Assembly (NCBI GenBank): GCA_963728295.1
Contig: CAVSKB010000014.1
Coordinates: 1 to 58,513 of the forward strand
Direction: 5' to 3'
Source: DATJKD01 sp963728295
GTDB taxonomy: Bacteria > Pseudomonadota > Gammaproteobacteria > Steroidobacterales > Steroidobacteraceae
DNA: 58,513 nt
In this document: one piece after another, positions 16,831 through 25,242 of the stretch
Numbering within the stretch: position 1 is the stretch's first letter
Layout: every line of letters starts with the position of its first letter
Notes under the pieces: model-generated
What the model was told of the DNA's origin: nothing
Databases searched by the model: none
Seen by the model: the letters and a program-made list of their open reading frames with translations, nothing else
Translations under genes and position numbers: made by a program

Positions 16831-17406
16831 TCAGCGACCGAGGAAGGCTCCCCGCTCCGTGCCCGCCTTTGCTGGCGTGCCCTGCATCAGCTCGGCTTTT
16901 CGGGCGGCCAGTTGTTCGCCGAGGGCGTCCAGATCCATTTCAGACTGTCGCGACTTTGCAAACAGGCCGCCGGGCTGCTCCTCTTCCTTGACATGATGCT
17001 TGATCATTTCCGAGAGCACCGTGACCTTCGCGTCGAAATACTCATCGTCCGGGCCGGAGGCCTCGATGTCTGCAATCAGACGCTTGGCGCCTTCGTGCTC
17101 CACTGCAGCCTCATGGTGCAGATCCTCCTCCTCTGTCGCCTCCAGGAACGCCGGATAATAGATCTCCTCTTCGATGGTTGCGTGCACCGTCAGAGCAGTA
17201 CAGATCTTCTCCGCCAGCTCCTGCTTGCGATCGTCAGAGCGCGCTTTTTCGAACGCCTCGAAGTAGCCCTCGACTTCCCGATGATCGGCCTTGAGTAGCG
17301 CGATTGCGTCTTCACGTCCGGCCGCCCGGCTGCTGCGCGTCGCACGCGTGTTCGCCGTCTTCGAGCCGTTACCGCCGTTGGAAGATTTCCGTTTCGCCTG
17401 TGCCAT
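16831..17406 (-). CDS. Hemerythrin HHE domain protein
   Basis: 191 residues. After a basic, Ser/Asn-rich tail of about 30 residues comes the four-helix HHE domain: ALLKADHREVEGYFEAFEKA, TVHATIEEEIYYPAFLEA, EDLHHEAAVEHEGAKRLIAD and MIKHHVKEEEQP. The His/Glu residues that hold a di-iron centre are present in each helix. Likely binds O2, NO or iron and takes part in oxidative or nitrosative stress defence in the cytoplasm. First gene of a two-gene unit with the DUF6766 protein. Confidence 0.92.
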   Translation of the reverse strand: MAQAKRKSSNGGNGSKTANTRATRSSRAAGREDAIALLKADHREVEGYFEAFEKARSDDRKQELAEKICTALTVHATIEEEIYYPAFLEATEEEDLHHEAAVEHEGAKRLIADIEASGPDDEYFDAKVTVLSEMIKHHVKEEEQPGGLFAKSRQSEMDLDALGEQLAARKAELMQGTPAKAGTERGAFLGR

Positions 17407-17786
17407 GGTTTTGTCCCCAGTCAGTTGTTAATGAGCGGGGCAGAGTCTAGACCCCTGTAACGCTCTAACCTGTCGTCCGCGACCCGTGGTCCTTGTCCGT
17501 GCTCGTCCCACGTTGCGACCTCCACGCGTTCCATCCGTGCGTGCCACTGCTGAACGCAGCGCACTGATCGACTGTTTCCCGTGAACCTTTCGCGCGCGAT
17601 GCACTTCGTAACGGTGCAGCCCCCGCGAAATCGGTTCGCAGTAATGCGGCGGCCTGATGGTCATAACTGTCGGGTAGGAAGAGCACCGACGCACATTGCT
17701 GAATTTCGCGGCTGCACGCGGCTCCACCATCACCGTACGGTGCAGCCCCTCCGGAGATGACCTCTAACTAAGCAAAGGTGACTCAA
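17407..17786. other. Intergenic region between hemerythrin and the WGxxGxxG protein
   Basis: Divergent promoter region of about 380 bp. No gene is supported. ACGGTGCAGCCCC occurs twice (about 17613 and 17735), possibly a binding site or decayed repeat. AAAGG at 17774 is the ribosome-binding site of the next gene. Confidence 0.5.
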
Positions 17787-18017
17787 ATGCGTTTACGAAT
17801 TATTGCTTCTACAGTTGTGCTGGCAGGCGTGCTCGCCCAGCCCGCGTTGGTGTACAGCCAGACTGATTCCGCCATTTCCGCCGACACGGTTGCGGCGGCC
17901 GATCGGGAAGACCGCGGCGAGTGGGGCTGGCTTGGCCTGTTCGGGCTTGCAGGGCTGCTCGGCCTTCGAGGTCGCGAGCGCGAGCGCAACGACGTTCCAG
18001 TGCGTCGCCCGGTGTAG
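17787..18017 (+). CDS. Small exported protein with WGxxGLxGL C-terminal anchor
   Basis: 76 residues from ATG 17787 (AAAGG 8 bases upstream; the GTG at 17778 overlaps that site). A signal peptide, MRLRIIASTVVLAGVLAQPA ending VYSQ, is followed by a short polar stretch and then EWGWLGLFGLAGLLGLRGR and a basic tail. The Trp-Gly-rich helix followed by Arg resembles the WGxxGxxG small-protein family, whose helix anchors in the membrane. Function unknown. It sits among stress genes. Confidence 0.75.
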   Translation: MRLRIIASTVVLAGVLAQPALVYSQTDSAISADTVAAADREDRGEWGWLGLFGLAGLLGLRGRERERNDVPVRRPV

Positions 18018-18336
18018 TACGACAATGCGGGTCCGGTTGCGCATGATCTTCGTGCGCAGTCGGACGCGCAAACTGGGTCGAAGCGCTACGTCATGTCATC
18101 GGCAAGCATCGAATTATTGTTGACGAGCGCCACTACTTCACGGTCGGACTGTTCCTATGCAGTGCGATACCAAGGCTTTATCCGACGCCGCGCTACTGGA
18201 CGGCCGGCCTCGGGAATACCCAAGCCTGGAATTAGTTTGCTGGCCGCTGAAATCGCACCGCGCGACACCCGCGGCCAATCGCACAACCCTACGCAAGAGT
18301 TGAATTCTGCTCCAAATAAGTGAAGCACCCGCGCCG
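18018..18336. other. Gap with no supported gene
   Basis: About 320 bp. Short frames exist on both strands but none has a ribosome-binding site or recognisable sequence. Nothing structured was seen. Confidence 0.5.
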
Positions 18337-18612
18337 CTAGTCCCTGCCGACGCTCTGCTTGGAAGCGTGTCCCTCCGTGTCCCCAGCGTCGACGTTCAAT
18401 ACCGCCAGTTCCGCTCGAAGCCATTCCCGATTAGCAATGCGCTGCATCTGTGTTCCTTCCATTTGATGTAGCAGCGCAATCGCGCTGCTCGCATCGTCAC
18501 CGGCACGTTCTAAGCTCGAAATAAGCCCACACTGGTTAGCTATAAGTTGTTCGCCGTTCGCTACGTGGTCCTCCGCGGCTTGCAGATAGCTGATGATGAG
18601 GGCACGGTCCAT
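18337..18612 (-). CDS. Small helical protein of unknown function
   Basis: 91 residues from ATG 18612 (MDRALIISYLQAAEDHVANG). Amphipathic helices rich in Glu, Gln and Ala (EQLIANQCGLISSLERAGDD, ASSAIALLHQMEGTQMQRIA) suggest a coiled coil. It resembles small proteins commonly found as single genes in proteobacteria that begin with MDRALI and an AE-HVA-GE pattern. No signal peptide. The ribosome-binding site is weak. Confidence 0.6.
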   Translation of the reverse strand: MDRALIISYLQAAEDHVANGEQLIANQCGLISSLERAGDDASSAIALLHQMEGTQMQRIANREWLRAELAVLNVDAGDTEGHASKQSVGRD

Positions 18613-18700
18613 GGCGGGACGGTACAGAGGTGCCGCCCCCCAAAGCTAGAGGACGCGCTCCTAGCGCAGCGTCAGACCACCATTGAGTGTGAGACCAGCC

Positions 18701-19021
18701 TCAACGAGGCAAGCGCATGGAGAAGACCGTCTCCGAAACGTTGGAGCGCGCTTCCGCAGTTCCACCATGAGCCTTGGCGACCTCCCGCACGATGTAGGGT
18801 CCCAAGCCAAGTCCTGCGGGGTGGTCGGCGCTGCCCATGCCGCGCTTCAACGGCTCGAAGATCTGCGACAGCGTGGCCGGATGGATGGGCAAGCTTCGGT
18901 TTGCCACTTCGGTGCGGACGTCGGACTCTTCGCCCGTTACGGTGATTCGCACCGGTTCGTCATGCGCGCCGTAATGGATCGCGGTGTACTCACACCCGTG
19001 GGGGATCGGTTTCGCGGTCAA
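18701..19021 (-). pseudogene. C-terminal fragment of a sensor histidine kinase
   Basis: The frame reads YGAHDEPVRITVTGEESDVR, SLPIHPATLSQIFEPLKRG and PAGLGLGPYIVREVAKAHGG, then TVFSMRLPR and a stop. This is the end of an HATPase domain: the G2 box GLGLGxYIV is present (with Pro where Leu is usual), while the N box, dimerisation domain and sensor are missing. It overlaps the catalase 3' end by 32 bp. The first residues before YGAHDE come from unrelated sequence. Cannot phosphorylate on its own. Confidence 0.75.
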
Positions 19022-21440
19022 AATGTCGGTGTTGAGTCAGAGCAGCTACGAACGCCGCCATGCCCTCCTGAAGGTCTGAGTCGTCGACTCGCAGCAGACC
19101 GGGATCCGAATCACCAGATACCAGTGTCGGCGGTATTCCCGCCTTGTCGAGCAGTACGGAAGCACCGTCGAGCAGAAGAATCGGCTTGCAGTGCCGATAC
19201 TGATCTTTCAAAAACTCGAGGGCCTGACCGCTGGCAGCAAGGGTCTCGCCTTCCAGGAAGATGGCGGCGTCCCACAGCACCGACGGCGCAGCTTCTAGCG
19301 AAACCTCCACCTCGACCGGCTCGCCTTTTGCGCTTTGAACTTGACCCATCTTGACGCCTACGAAGCGCGGAACGGCGCCCTCTGCGACGAGCGCCTCGTG
19401 GATTTGCGCGGCAGCGTCGCCGTCGACCCCATCGGCGACCAGCAATGCGACGCGTCGTGATCGAATGCCAACCTGACCTGGACGGACGAGCAGCGATAAG
19501 GCCTCTGACCGAGCGACCTCGGGCCGCGGCGCGCGCTTCAATACCTTCGGCAACGGTTCCGGCAACTTCGTCATGCCCAACCCGCTCGCCACAGCCTGTG
19601 CGAGCTCCTCCGCGACGTTGCGCAGTTGGGCCACGACCCGCTGCCGTATCCCGGTCACCTGAACTTTGGTGAGCTCGAAGCGAAAGGCGCGAATGATGTG
19701 CTGCTGCTCGACCTCACTTTGGCTCTTCCAGAACAACGTGGCCTGGTTGTAGTGCTCGGCGAATTTCTCCGGCTTGCCGCGCACCTTGTCGTCTCGTTCC
19801 GAGGTCTGTGGAAAGGACATGAAGCCGCGAACGCCCGCCTGGAAGGGACACCCACCCCCCAGCGAATTCGGCTCGTAGGCGACTCGACCGCGTGCAATCG
19901 CCTGCCGGTGCATGCCATCGCGCTGGTTGTTGTGCACTTGCGCGATGGGCGCGTTGATGGGTATCTCGTGAAAGTTGGGTCCGCCGAGACGGGAGATCTG
20001 CGTGTCCACGTAGGAGTGGATTCGTCCGGCGAGCAGCGGATCGTTGGAGAAGTCGATGCCGGGGACGATATGGGCTGTGCAGAAGGCGACCTGTTCGGTC
20101 TCGGCAAAGAAGTTGTCTGGATTGCGATTCAATACGAGTCGCCCGATGGGCTGCACCGGAATGAGCTCCTCCGGAATGAGCTTGGTGGAGTCCAGCACGT
20201 CGAACGAGAACTCCTCCGCCTGCTCCTCGGTGAACACCTGAATGCCAAGCTCCCACTCCGGGTAGTCGCCTGCCTCGATGGCTTCCCAGAGATCGCGTCG
20301 GTGGAAGTCGGGATCGGCGCCGGAAATCTTCACGGCTTCGTCCCACGCCAGCGAATGCGTGCCGGCCTTCGGGTTCCAGTGGAACTTCACGAAGCGCGAT
20401 TCCCCGGCTTCGTTCACGAAGCGGAAGGAATGCACGCCGAATCCCTGCATCATGCGAAAGCTGCGCGGTATCGCGCGGTCCGACATTACCCAGAGCAGCA
20501 TGTGCGTCGTTTCGGGCATCAGCGACACAAAGTCCCAGAAAGTGTCGTGCGCCGACGCTGCCTGCGGCATCGCGTGATGCGGCTCAGGCTTGACCGCGTG
20601 GATTACATCCGGGAACTTCATCGCATCCTGAATGAAGAACACGGGAATGTTGTTACCTACGAGGTCCCAGTTGCCCTCGTCGGTGTAGAACTTGACCGCA
20701 AATCCGCGCACATCACGTGCAGTGTCGGTCGATCCGCGCTCACCGGCGACGGTGGAGAAGCGGACGAACACCGGCGTGCGCTTGCCGGCCTCCGCGAGGA
20801 GGGATGCGCGTGTCAGCTTCGTCAGCGGTGCCGTGCACTCGAAAAAGCCGTGCGCGCCCGAACCGCGGGCATGCACGACCCGCTCGGGAATGCGTTCGTG
20901 ATCGAAGTGGGTGATCTTCTCTCGGAGAATGAAGTCCTCTAGTAGCGAAGGGCCGCGAAGGCCCGCCTTGAGCGAATTCTGGTTGTCCGCGACCTGTACG
21001 CCCTGATTGGTCGTCAGTGCGCGGTCCGTGGAATCGACACGGACGCGATCGAGCGGCCCGTTGGAGGGGTTGAAGCTCGCCTGCGGATTGCCACTTCCGA
21101 CCTTCGGCGAAGCATTTGTCTCCGACAAGGTGCTTCCACCGATCATCGGGTCGGCCGGCTCCACGGCCTGGCCCTTGGTGGGCTCGCGCGCGGCCGCGCC
21201 GAACTCCGATGGCTTCGCGGCGTTATACGGAAACGCTGCGGCCAGGGCCTCGACGCCGGCAACCTTGGCCGTGGCGGCATCCCCGGACGCTGGGGCTCCG
21301 GCTTTGCGGGTCGGCCCACTTACCGTGGAGCGCGCAGACGTCTCGCTCGCCTTCGCGACGTTGGACGCCTTGCGGGACGCACGCGGCTGTGATGGTGCGG
21401 ACGAACGCGGTCTCGTCCGAGTTTTTTTGCGGGACGCCAT
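18990..21440 (-). CDS. katE: HPII-type large-subunit catalase
   Basis: 816 residues, longer than E. coli KatE (753) because of a Lys/Arg/Ser/Ala-rich N-terminal extension. The catalytic His is in PERVVHARGSGAHGFFE, the distal Asn in LVGNNIPVFFIQDAMKFPD and the proximal haem-ligand Tyr in RIHSYVDTQISRLGGPNF. From about residue 640 a DJ-1/PfpI (glutamine amidotransferase-like) domain follows (RRVALLVADGVDGDAAAQIH), which marks clade 2. Dismutates H2O2 in the cytoplasm, usually in stationary phase or under stress. The 76-bp leader just before its ATG is shared with the secreted subtilase. Its 3' end overlaps a kinase remnant. Confidence 0.96.
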   Translation of the reverse strand: MASRKKTRTRPRSSAPSQPRASRKASNVAKASETSARSTVSGPTRKAGAPASGDAATAKVAGVEALAAAFPYNAAKPSEFGAAAREPTKGQAVEPADPMIGGSTLSETNASPKVGSGNPQASFNPSNGPLDRVRVDSTDRALTTNQGVQVADNQNSLKAGLRGPSLLEDFILREKITHFDHERIPERVVHARGSGAHGFFECTAPLTKLTRASLLAEAGKRTPVFVRFSTVAGERGSTDTARDVRGFAVKFYTDEGNWDLVGNNIPVFFIQDAMKFPDVIHAVKPEPHHAMPQAASAHDTFWDFVSLMPETTHMLLWVMSDRAIPRSFRMMQGFGVHSFRFVNEAGESRFVKFHWNPKAGTHSLAWDEAVKISGADPDFHRRDLWEAIEAGDYPEWELGIQVFTEEQAEEFSFDVLDSTKLIPEELIPVQPIGRLVLNRNPDNFFAETEQVAFCTAHIVPGIDFSNDPLLAGRIHSYVDTQISRLGGPNFHEIPINAPIAQVHNNQRDGMHRQAIARGRVAYEPNSLGGGCPFQAGVRGFMSFPQTSERDDKVRGKPEKFAEHYNQATLFWKSQSEVEQQHIIRAFRFELTKVQVTGIRQRVVAQLRNVAEELAQAVASGLGMTKLPEPLPKVLKRAPRPEVARSEALSLLVRPGQVGIRSRRVALLVADGVDGDAAAQIHEALVAEGAVPRFVGVKMGQVQSAKGEPVEVEVSLEAAPSVLWDAAIFLEGETLAASGQALEFLKDQYRHCKPILLLDGASVLLDKAGIPPTLVSGDSDPGLLRVDDSDLQEGMAAFVAALTQHRHFDRETDPPRV

Positions 21441-21516
21441 TCGGATACCTCGGCAGGATGGGATCGCTGACAGCGATGGCGCAGTCTTACGACCGGGGTT
21501 GCGACTCGCAATCGGA
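21441..21516 (-). promoter_or_regulatory. Structured 5' leader of the catalase, copy B
   Basis: Nearly identical to 12585-12661. On the transcribed strand: TTGCGAGTCGCAA hairpin, then the perfect inverted repeat ATCGCTGTCAGCGAT, then GAGGT as ribosome-binding site and the ATG. No known riboswitch or thermosensor family was recognised. Confidence 0.65.
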
Positions 21517-21727
21517 CGAACGCGACACTATCGAGGTTGCGCGTCCTACATCCGGTCACCGAACTCATCTGGTCGCAACGACTATTGGTTCGTACGACGT
21601 CAGCCATAAGACATTGTCTTGGCGCAGCGTCAGACTCTAATGAGTAAGTTGTCCACCACGGACCTCACGGACTGTTACCGGGTCCACCGAGACGCAGGGG
21701 TGAGGCTCGAACGTAGGTGCTGCAGAA

Positions 21728-21748
21728 AGCCCGGCCTCGCGCCGGGCT
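21728..21748. terminator. Hairpin terminator downstream of the DUF2383 gene
   Basis: AGCCCGGC and GCCGGGCT form an 8-bp stem around a CTCGC loop. On the reverse strand it is followed by TTTCTGC and lies about 22 bp after the DUF2383 stop; on the forward strand by CTTTGTG. The stem is almost the same as that at 23426-23450. Confidence 0.75.
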
Positions 21749-21769
21749 CTTTGTGAATTTTCTAGCCCT

Positions 21770-22222
21770 TCAGCTCTGCTGTGTACTGCGGTAGCGATCC
21801 CGCAAGTCGCGGACTTGGTCGTGGTTTCTCACGGCACCGTCGTACTGACGCTGGACGATGCCTCGTATATCGTCGGGCAGATCCGCCTCGAGAGCCTTTC
21901 TGTAACGCGCCTTGGCGACGTCTTCGCCTCGCTCGCACTCCTCTAGAATGGCCAAATCGGAGCGATCTGTAACGGACGATTTAAGATTGACCCAACCCCG
22001 GTGAACGGCGCCAGCGACGCTACCGCCACTCTCCGGATTCCCGCCCAACCGGGTTACGAGTTGCTGCAAATCGGCCGCAGCTTTAGCGCAGTCATGCGCA
22101 CGTGCCACAAAGACGGATTTGAGCTCCCCGTTCCGTGTGTCCTCCGCGGACGTGCGGAAGCCTTTTTCACCGTCTTTTGAAGTCTCGATAAGGTCGTTGA
22201 GAATCGATATAGCGTTTGACAT
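21770..22222 (-). CDS. PA2169/DUF2383 family four-helix-bundle protein
   Basis: 150 residues from ATG 22222 with AAAGGAG 6 bases upstream. The sequence MSNAISILNDLIETSKDGEK, GFRTSAEDTRNGELKSVFVA and VHRGWVNLKSSVTDRSDLAI is the standard DUF2383 pattern, a ferritin-like four-helix bundle. LEECERGEDVAKARYRKALE and QYDGAVRNHDQVRDLRDRY complete it. Members are induced in stress or in stationary phase; the biochemical role is not established. A cytosolic protein. Confidence 0.93.
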   Translation of the reverse strand: MSNAISILNDLIETSKDGEKGFRTSAEDTRNGELKSVFVARAHDCAKAAADLQQLVTRLGGNPESGGSVAGAVHRGWVNLKSSVTDRSDLAILEECERGEDVAKARYRKALEADLPDDIRGIVQRQYDGAVRNHDQVRDLRDRYRSTQQS

Positions 22223-22789
22223 GGTTTACTCCTTTGCGCGGTTGCTTCACTTCGGTGATACGGAAGGTCGCTTAATCTCTGCGGCAGTCGAAGCTACGCT
22301 GCCCAAACCAGCGTCATCAGTAGGACCCCGCCTCATTGCGTGGTGAACAGCTTCCTACGCCAAGAAGCGCGCTGCTAAGCAAAACGACCTGAGGATTCCG
22401 GCCAAGGAATAGCAGGGCGGCCCAGAGCCTTCTGCACTAGTCCGACCGAGAGGACCAGAGCTCGACAGTTTCAGCCTCGACGCGGATAGCCCATCGGAGG
22501 ACCTAGTGATAGCGTCAACTGGCGAATGGTCCTGGCCGGGCCTGCCGATTAAGTCTGATTCCGACCCGAAGCAGCCGAGGCCGGCATGCAACTGCAAACA
22601 AAGATTCTCGTCTGCGAGCCCGCATGCACGGCGTGTATTACGGCGGCGCGCATCGCGAGAAGGTCGGGCTCGATGTCGCGCTCCGATTATCCAGCGTCCT
22701 ACAACCAGCCGCGTAGCGGTCCGATGGTGAGAAACTGCCATCAGCACCAGCATGTGCCCGCGCTGATTCACACCACGGAGCACAATTTC
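22223..22789. other. Intergenic region upstream of the glycine-zipper gene
   Basis: About 570 bp with no supported gene. A forward frame near 22355-22410 ends YAKKRAAKQNDLRIPAKE and a stop, which could be the tail of a lost small gene, but no start is visible. The distal part holds the promoter of the gene at 22790. Confidence 0.4.
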
Positions 22790-23305
22790 ATGGGCACAAG
22801 GAAGACAGACGACAATCCCGCGAACCGAGATCCCATTACGGGAGCCCCTGGTTCGCATCCCGTTGGCACGGCTGCAGGCGCGACGTCTGGTGGAGTCGCT
22901 GGCGCCGCGATCGGAACGGCGGTGGGCGGCCCGCTGGGTGGGGCTGTGGGTGCAGCGGTGGGCGCCGTCGCAGGTGGGCTCGCCGGGCACGCCGCGGGCG
23001 AAGCCGTGAACCCGTCGGTCGAGGACATCTACTGGAGACAGGCGCACATTCGTGAGCCGTATTACCGGAAGGATTTCACGTACGACGATTATGGGCCGGC
23101 GTACCGCACGGGCTACGAGGGCGCGGGCCGCTACTCTGGTAAGAACCGCCGCTTCGACGATGTGGAGCCCGAGCTGCGAGGCGACTATCAGCGCCTCAAG
23201 GGCAATTCGCGGCTCGCCTGGGAGGATGCGAAGGCCGCGGCCCGCGCTGCCTGGGATCGCGTCGAGCGCGCTCTACCGGGGGATGCAGACGACGACGGTC
23301 GCTAG
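22790..23305 (+). CDS. Glycine-zipper protein of unknown function
   Basis: 171 residues from ATG 22790 (GGAG 10 bases upstream). After a polar start (MGTRKTDDNPANRDPITGAP) comes a long Gly/Ala zipper (GGVAGAAIGTAVGGPLGGAV, GAAVGAVAGGLAGHAAGEAV) that can insert in or pack against membranes. The tail is Tyr-, Arg- and Asp-rich (FTYDDYGPAYRTGYEGAGRY, LAWEDAKAAARAAWDRVERA). This composition is typical of proteins induced by osmotic or general stress in proteobacteria. No signal peptide. A terminator follows at 23426. Confidence 0.82.
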   Translation: MGTRKTDDNPANRDPITGAPGSHPVGTAAGATSGGVAGAAIGTAVGGPLGGAVGAAVGAVAGGLAGHAAGEAVNPSVEDIYWRQAHIREPYYRKDFTYDDYGPAYRTGYEGAGRYSGKNRRFDDVEPELRGDYQRLKGNSRLAWEDAKAAARAAWDRVERALPGDADDDGR

Positions 23306-23425
23306 GGTCCAAGTGCCAGCAGCTTCGTTCGCCCGACTCGCGGAAGAGCTCTCGCGGAAGAGCTACGGCGAGGCTGCTGGCACGGATAAGGTGACCGCGC
23401 TAAGCGCACACTCGACGCAGTCATG

Positions 23426-23450
23426 AGCCCGGCCACGCGCCGGGCTTTTT
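23426..23450 (+). terminator. Rho-independent terminator of the glycine-zipper gene
   Basis: AGCCCGGC-CACGC-GCCGGGCT followed directly by TTTTT. It lies 120 bp after the stop at 23305 and is the clearest intrinsic terminator in the window. Confidence 0.85.
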
Positions 23451-23583
23451 GATTCTGCACGTCTGCGATAGTCGCCTTTTGGCCCTCGGATCAAAACCTT
23501 CAATGCCTCAGCTTCACCTCGCTGCGGGTCGCAGTCTTTAGCAGCGACTCGCCAGTGAGCGAGGGTCAGGAAGGGCACTCGAT

Positions 23584-23680
23584 GAAGCGCATGCGGTTTC
23601 CGGCATCACCCGCGGACTATCGGGTGCTGCACGGCCGAGAATCAACCGACCATCGGACTTTCGGATATCGAGTGGGTCGC
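23584..23680. repeat. Dispersed hairpin repeat, copy 3 of 3
   Basis: Begins GAAGCGCATGCGGTTTCC like copy 1 (GAAGCGCAACGGTTTTCC) and carries GGCATCACCCGCGGACTATC, AACCGACCATCGGACTTTCG and GATATCGAGTGGGTCG. Same orientation as the other copies. Confidence 0.65.
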
Positions 23681-23733
23681 GCGAGATGACGGCCACGCCG
23701 CACTGCAGTAAGGCACCCAAAGGAGAATCGATA

Positions 23734-25137
23734 ATGGCGCTACGTCTGCCCCTCCTCGTACTCGTGCTCTTGGCCTCAGGTTCCAACTTGCAGGCGGATC
23801 CGGAGGTGCCAACAAAATCCGTCGTGCGAGACTCGACGGAGGGTTCTCAACAGATCGCACCGCGCATCGACTATCACCAGCACTTGGCAAGTCCGGCGGA
23901 GGCGGGGCTGTGGAATGGGGCTCGACTGCCGGAGGTTGAGCTGCCGGCCGCTGTGGCTCAGGCATTGCGATCGCGCAGCGAGTTGGTCAAGGACAAAAGC
24001 GCTCTGGCAAAGCTCCTTACCGAGGACGCGGTTGTGCTCAATTCATGGAGCCCCGGAGCACGATGGATGCGTGGTCGAACCGCCGTTACCGGGTACCTGA
24101 CGGCCGCTTTCGGCGGCGCCCACCGTCTGATTCCGCAGGCTTATCGAGTTGATGGTGCGCATGCTCATGTCGTCGGCTACTACACCCGAGCCAAGGATGG
24201 CGCAGGCGAGCCATTCGGCTACTTCCAGATAGTGTTGGAAAGGGGGGATGACGGCCAATGGCGGGTCGCAGCCGAGAGTCCAACGTTCCCCAGCGACTCT
24301 GCGGTCCAAGCGCCGATTACCGCCGAGAAACTCATCATGATGCTCGATAAAGCCGGCATTCGTCGCGCGGTAGTGCTGTCAGACGCGTTTTTATTCGGCG
24401 GCAAGTCCGACATGGAGTCAGAATCGACGGTGCCTCATGAGCGTGTGCGCGCCGAGAATGACTGGACGGCTCAACAGATCGCGCAGTATCCGACGCGCCT
24501 CGTAGCCTTCTGCAGCTTCAATCCTCTCGTCGACTATGCGATCGCCGAGCTTGATCGATGTGCGAAAGATGGGCGCTTTCGTGGGTTGAAGCTTCACCTG
24601 TGGGAATCACGTATCGATCTTCAGAACGTGATGCATGTGAAGAAGCTGCGCGAAGTGTTCGTCCGAGCGAACGAGCACCGGCTGCCCATCATCGTTCACG
24701 TCGGAAACAATGAGAGCAAGTCAACCACTGCTGATAACGTGCAGACGTTCCTTCATGAGATCGTCGCTGCGGCGCCGGATGTGGTCGTTCAGATCGCGCA
24801 CCTATGGGGAGGGCAGGGGTTCTCTGCCGAGGCCTTGGGTGCCTATGCACGTGCCGTTTCAACAGGGGACCCGGCGGCGAAAAATCTGTACTTCGATGTC
24901 GCCGAGGTTGTCTTCGTGACACAGTTACAGGGCATCTCGGACAAGGCGCTTCCAGAGGTTGCAAGCGCAATTCGCCAGATTGGACTCGAGCGGATCCTCT
25001 ATGGCTCGGATGGAGCGCTGGTCGGCCATGCGACTCCGGCCGAAGGATGGGCTCAGTTTCGCAAAGAGGTACCGCTGACGGATGCAGAGTTTGACGCGAT
25101 CGCCGACAACATTGCTCCCTATATGAGGGGTGAGTAG
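23734..25137 (+). CDS. Exported amidohydrolase (PF04909-like) with an inserted SnoaL/DUF4440-like domain
   Basis: 467 residues from ATG 23734 (AAAGGAG upstream). A signal peptide MALRLPLLVLVLLASGSNLQ comes first. The first metal-binding strand IDYHQHL (near residue 46) starts a TIM-barrel amidohydrolase, which resumes after about residue 185 with KLIMMLDKAGIRRAVVLSDA, RFRGLKLHLWES, LPIIVHVGNNES, DVVVQIAHLWGG and LERILYGSDGAL, supplying the expected His and Asp ligands. Between them sits a compact domain: LLTEDAVVLNSWSPGARWMR, AYRVDGAHAHVVGYYTRAKD and YFQIVLERGDDGQWRVAAES, the pattern of a SnoaL/NTF2-like fold. A periplasmic metal-dependent hydrolase or decarboxylase is inferred; the substrate is unknown. 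It precedes a TonB receptor by 105 bp. Confidence 0.85.
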   Translation: MALRLPLLVLVLLASGSNLQADPEVPTKSVVRDSTEGSQQIAPRIDYHQHLASPAEAGLWNGARLPEVELPAAVAQALRSRSELVKDKSALAKLLTEDAVVLNSWSPGARWMRGRTAVTGYLTAAFGGAHRLIPQAYRVDGAHAHVVGYYTRAKDGAGEPFGYFQIVLERGDDGQWRVAAESPTFPSDSAVQAPITAEKLIMMLDKAGIRRAVVLSDAFLFGGKSDMESESTVPHERVRAENDWTAQQIAQYPTRLVAFCSFNPLVDYAIAELDRCAKDGRFRGLKLHLWESRIDLQNVMHVKKLREVFVRANEHRLPIIVHVGNNESKSTTADNVQTFLHEIVAAAPDVVVQIAHLWGGQGFSAEALGAYARAVSTGDPAAKNLYFDVAEVVFVTQLQGISDKALPEVASAIRQIGLERILYGSDGALVGHATPAEGWAQFRKEVPLTDAEFDAIADNIAPYMRGE

Positions 25138-25242
25138 TGCCCGGCGTCCTTTGCAGATGGCACCAATGTGGTTGAAAGACGTATGGAGCCCAACGTTGTT
25201 TGCTAGGCTGCGCCGCATCAAATCCAAATTGGGGAGCTATTT

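Larger units (their letters stand above)
23306..23733. other. Intergenic region with terminator and repeat
   Basis: Contains the terminator at 23426-23450, a block GCGACTCGCCAGTGAGCGAGGG (written here as GCGACTCGCC then AGTGAGCGAGGG) near 23544 that also occurs near 13187, and the third hairpin-repeat copy. AAAGGAG at about 23719 serves the next gene. Confidence 0.6.

Noticed and set aside
19626..20942. 438-codon forward reading frame
   Set aside because: Antisense to the catalase core.
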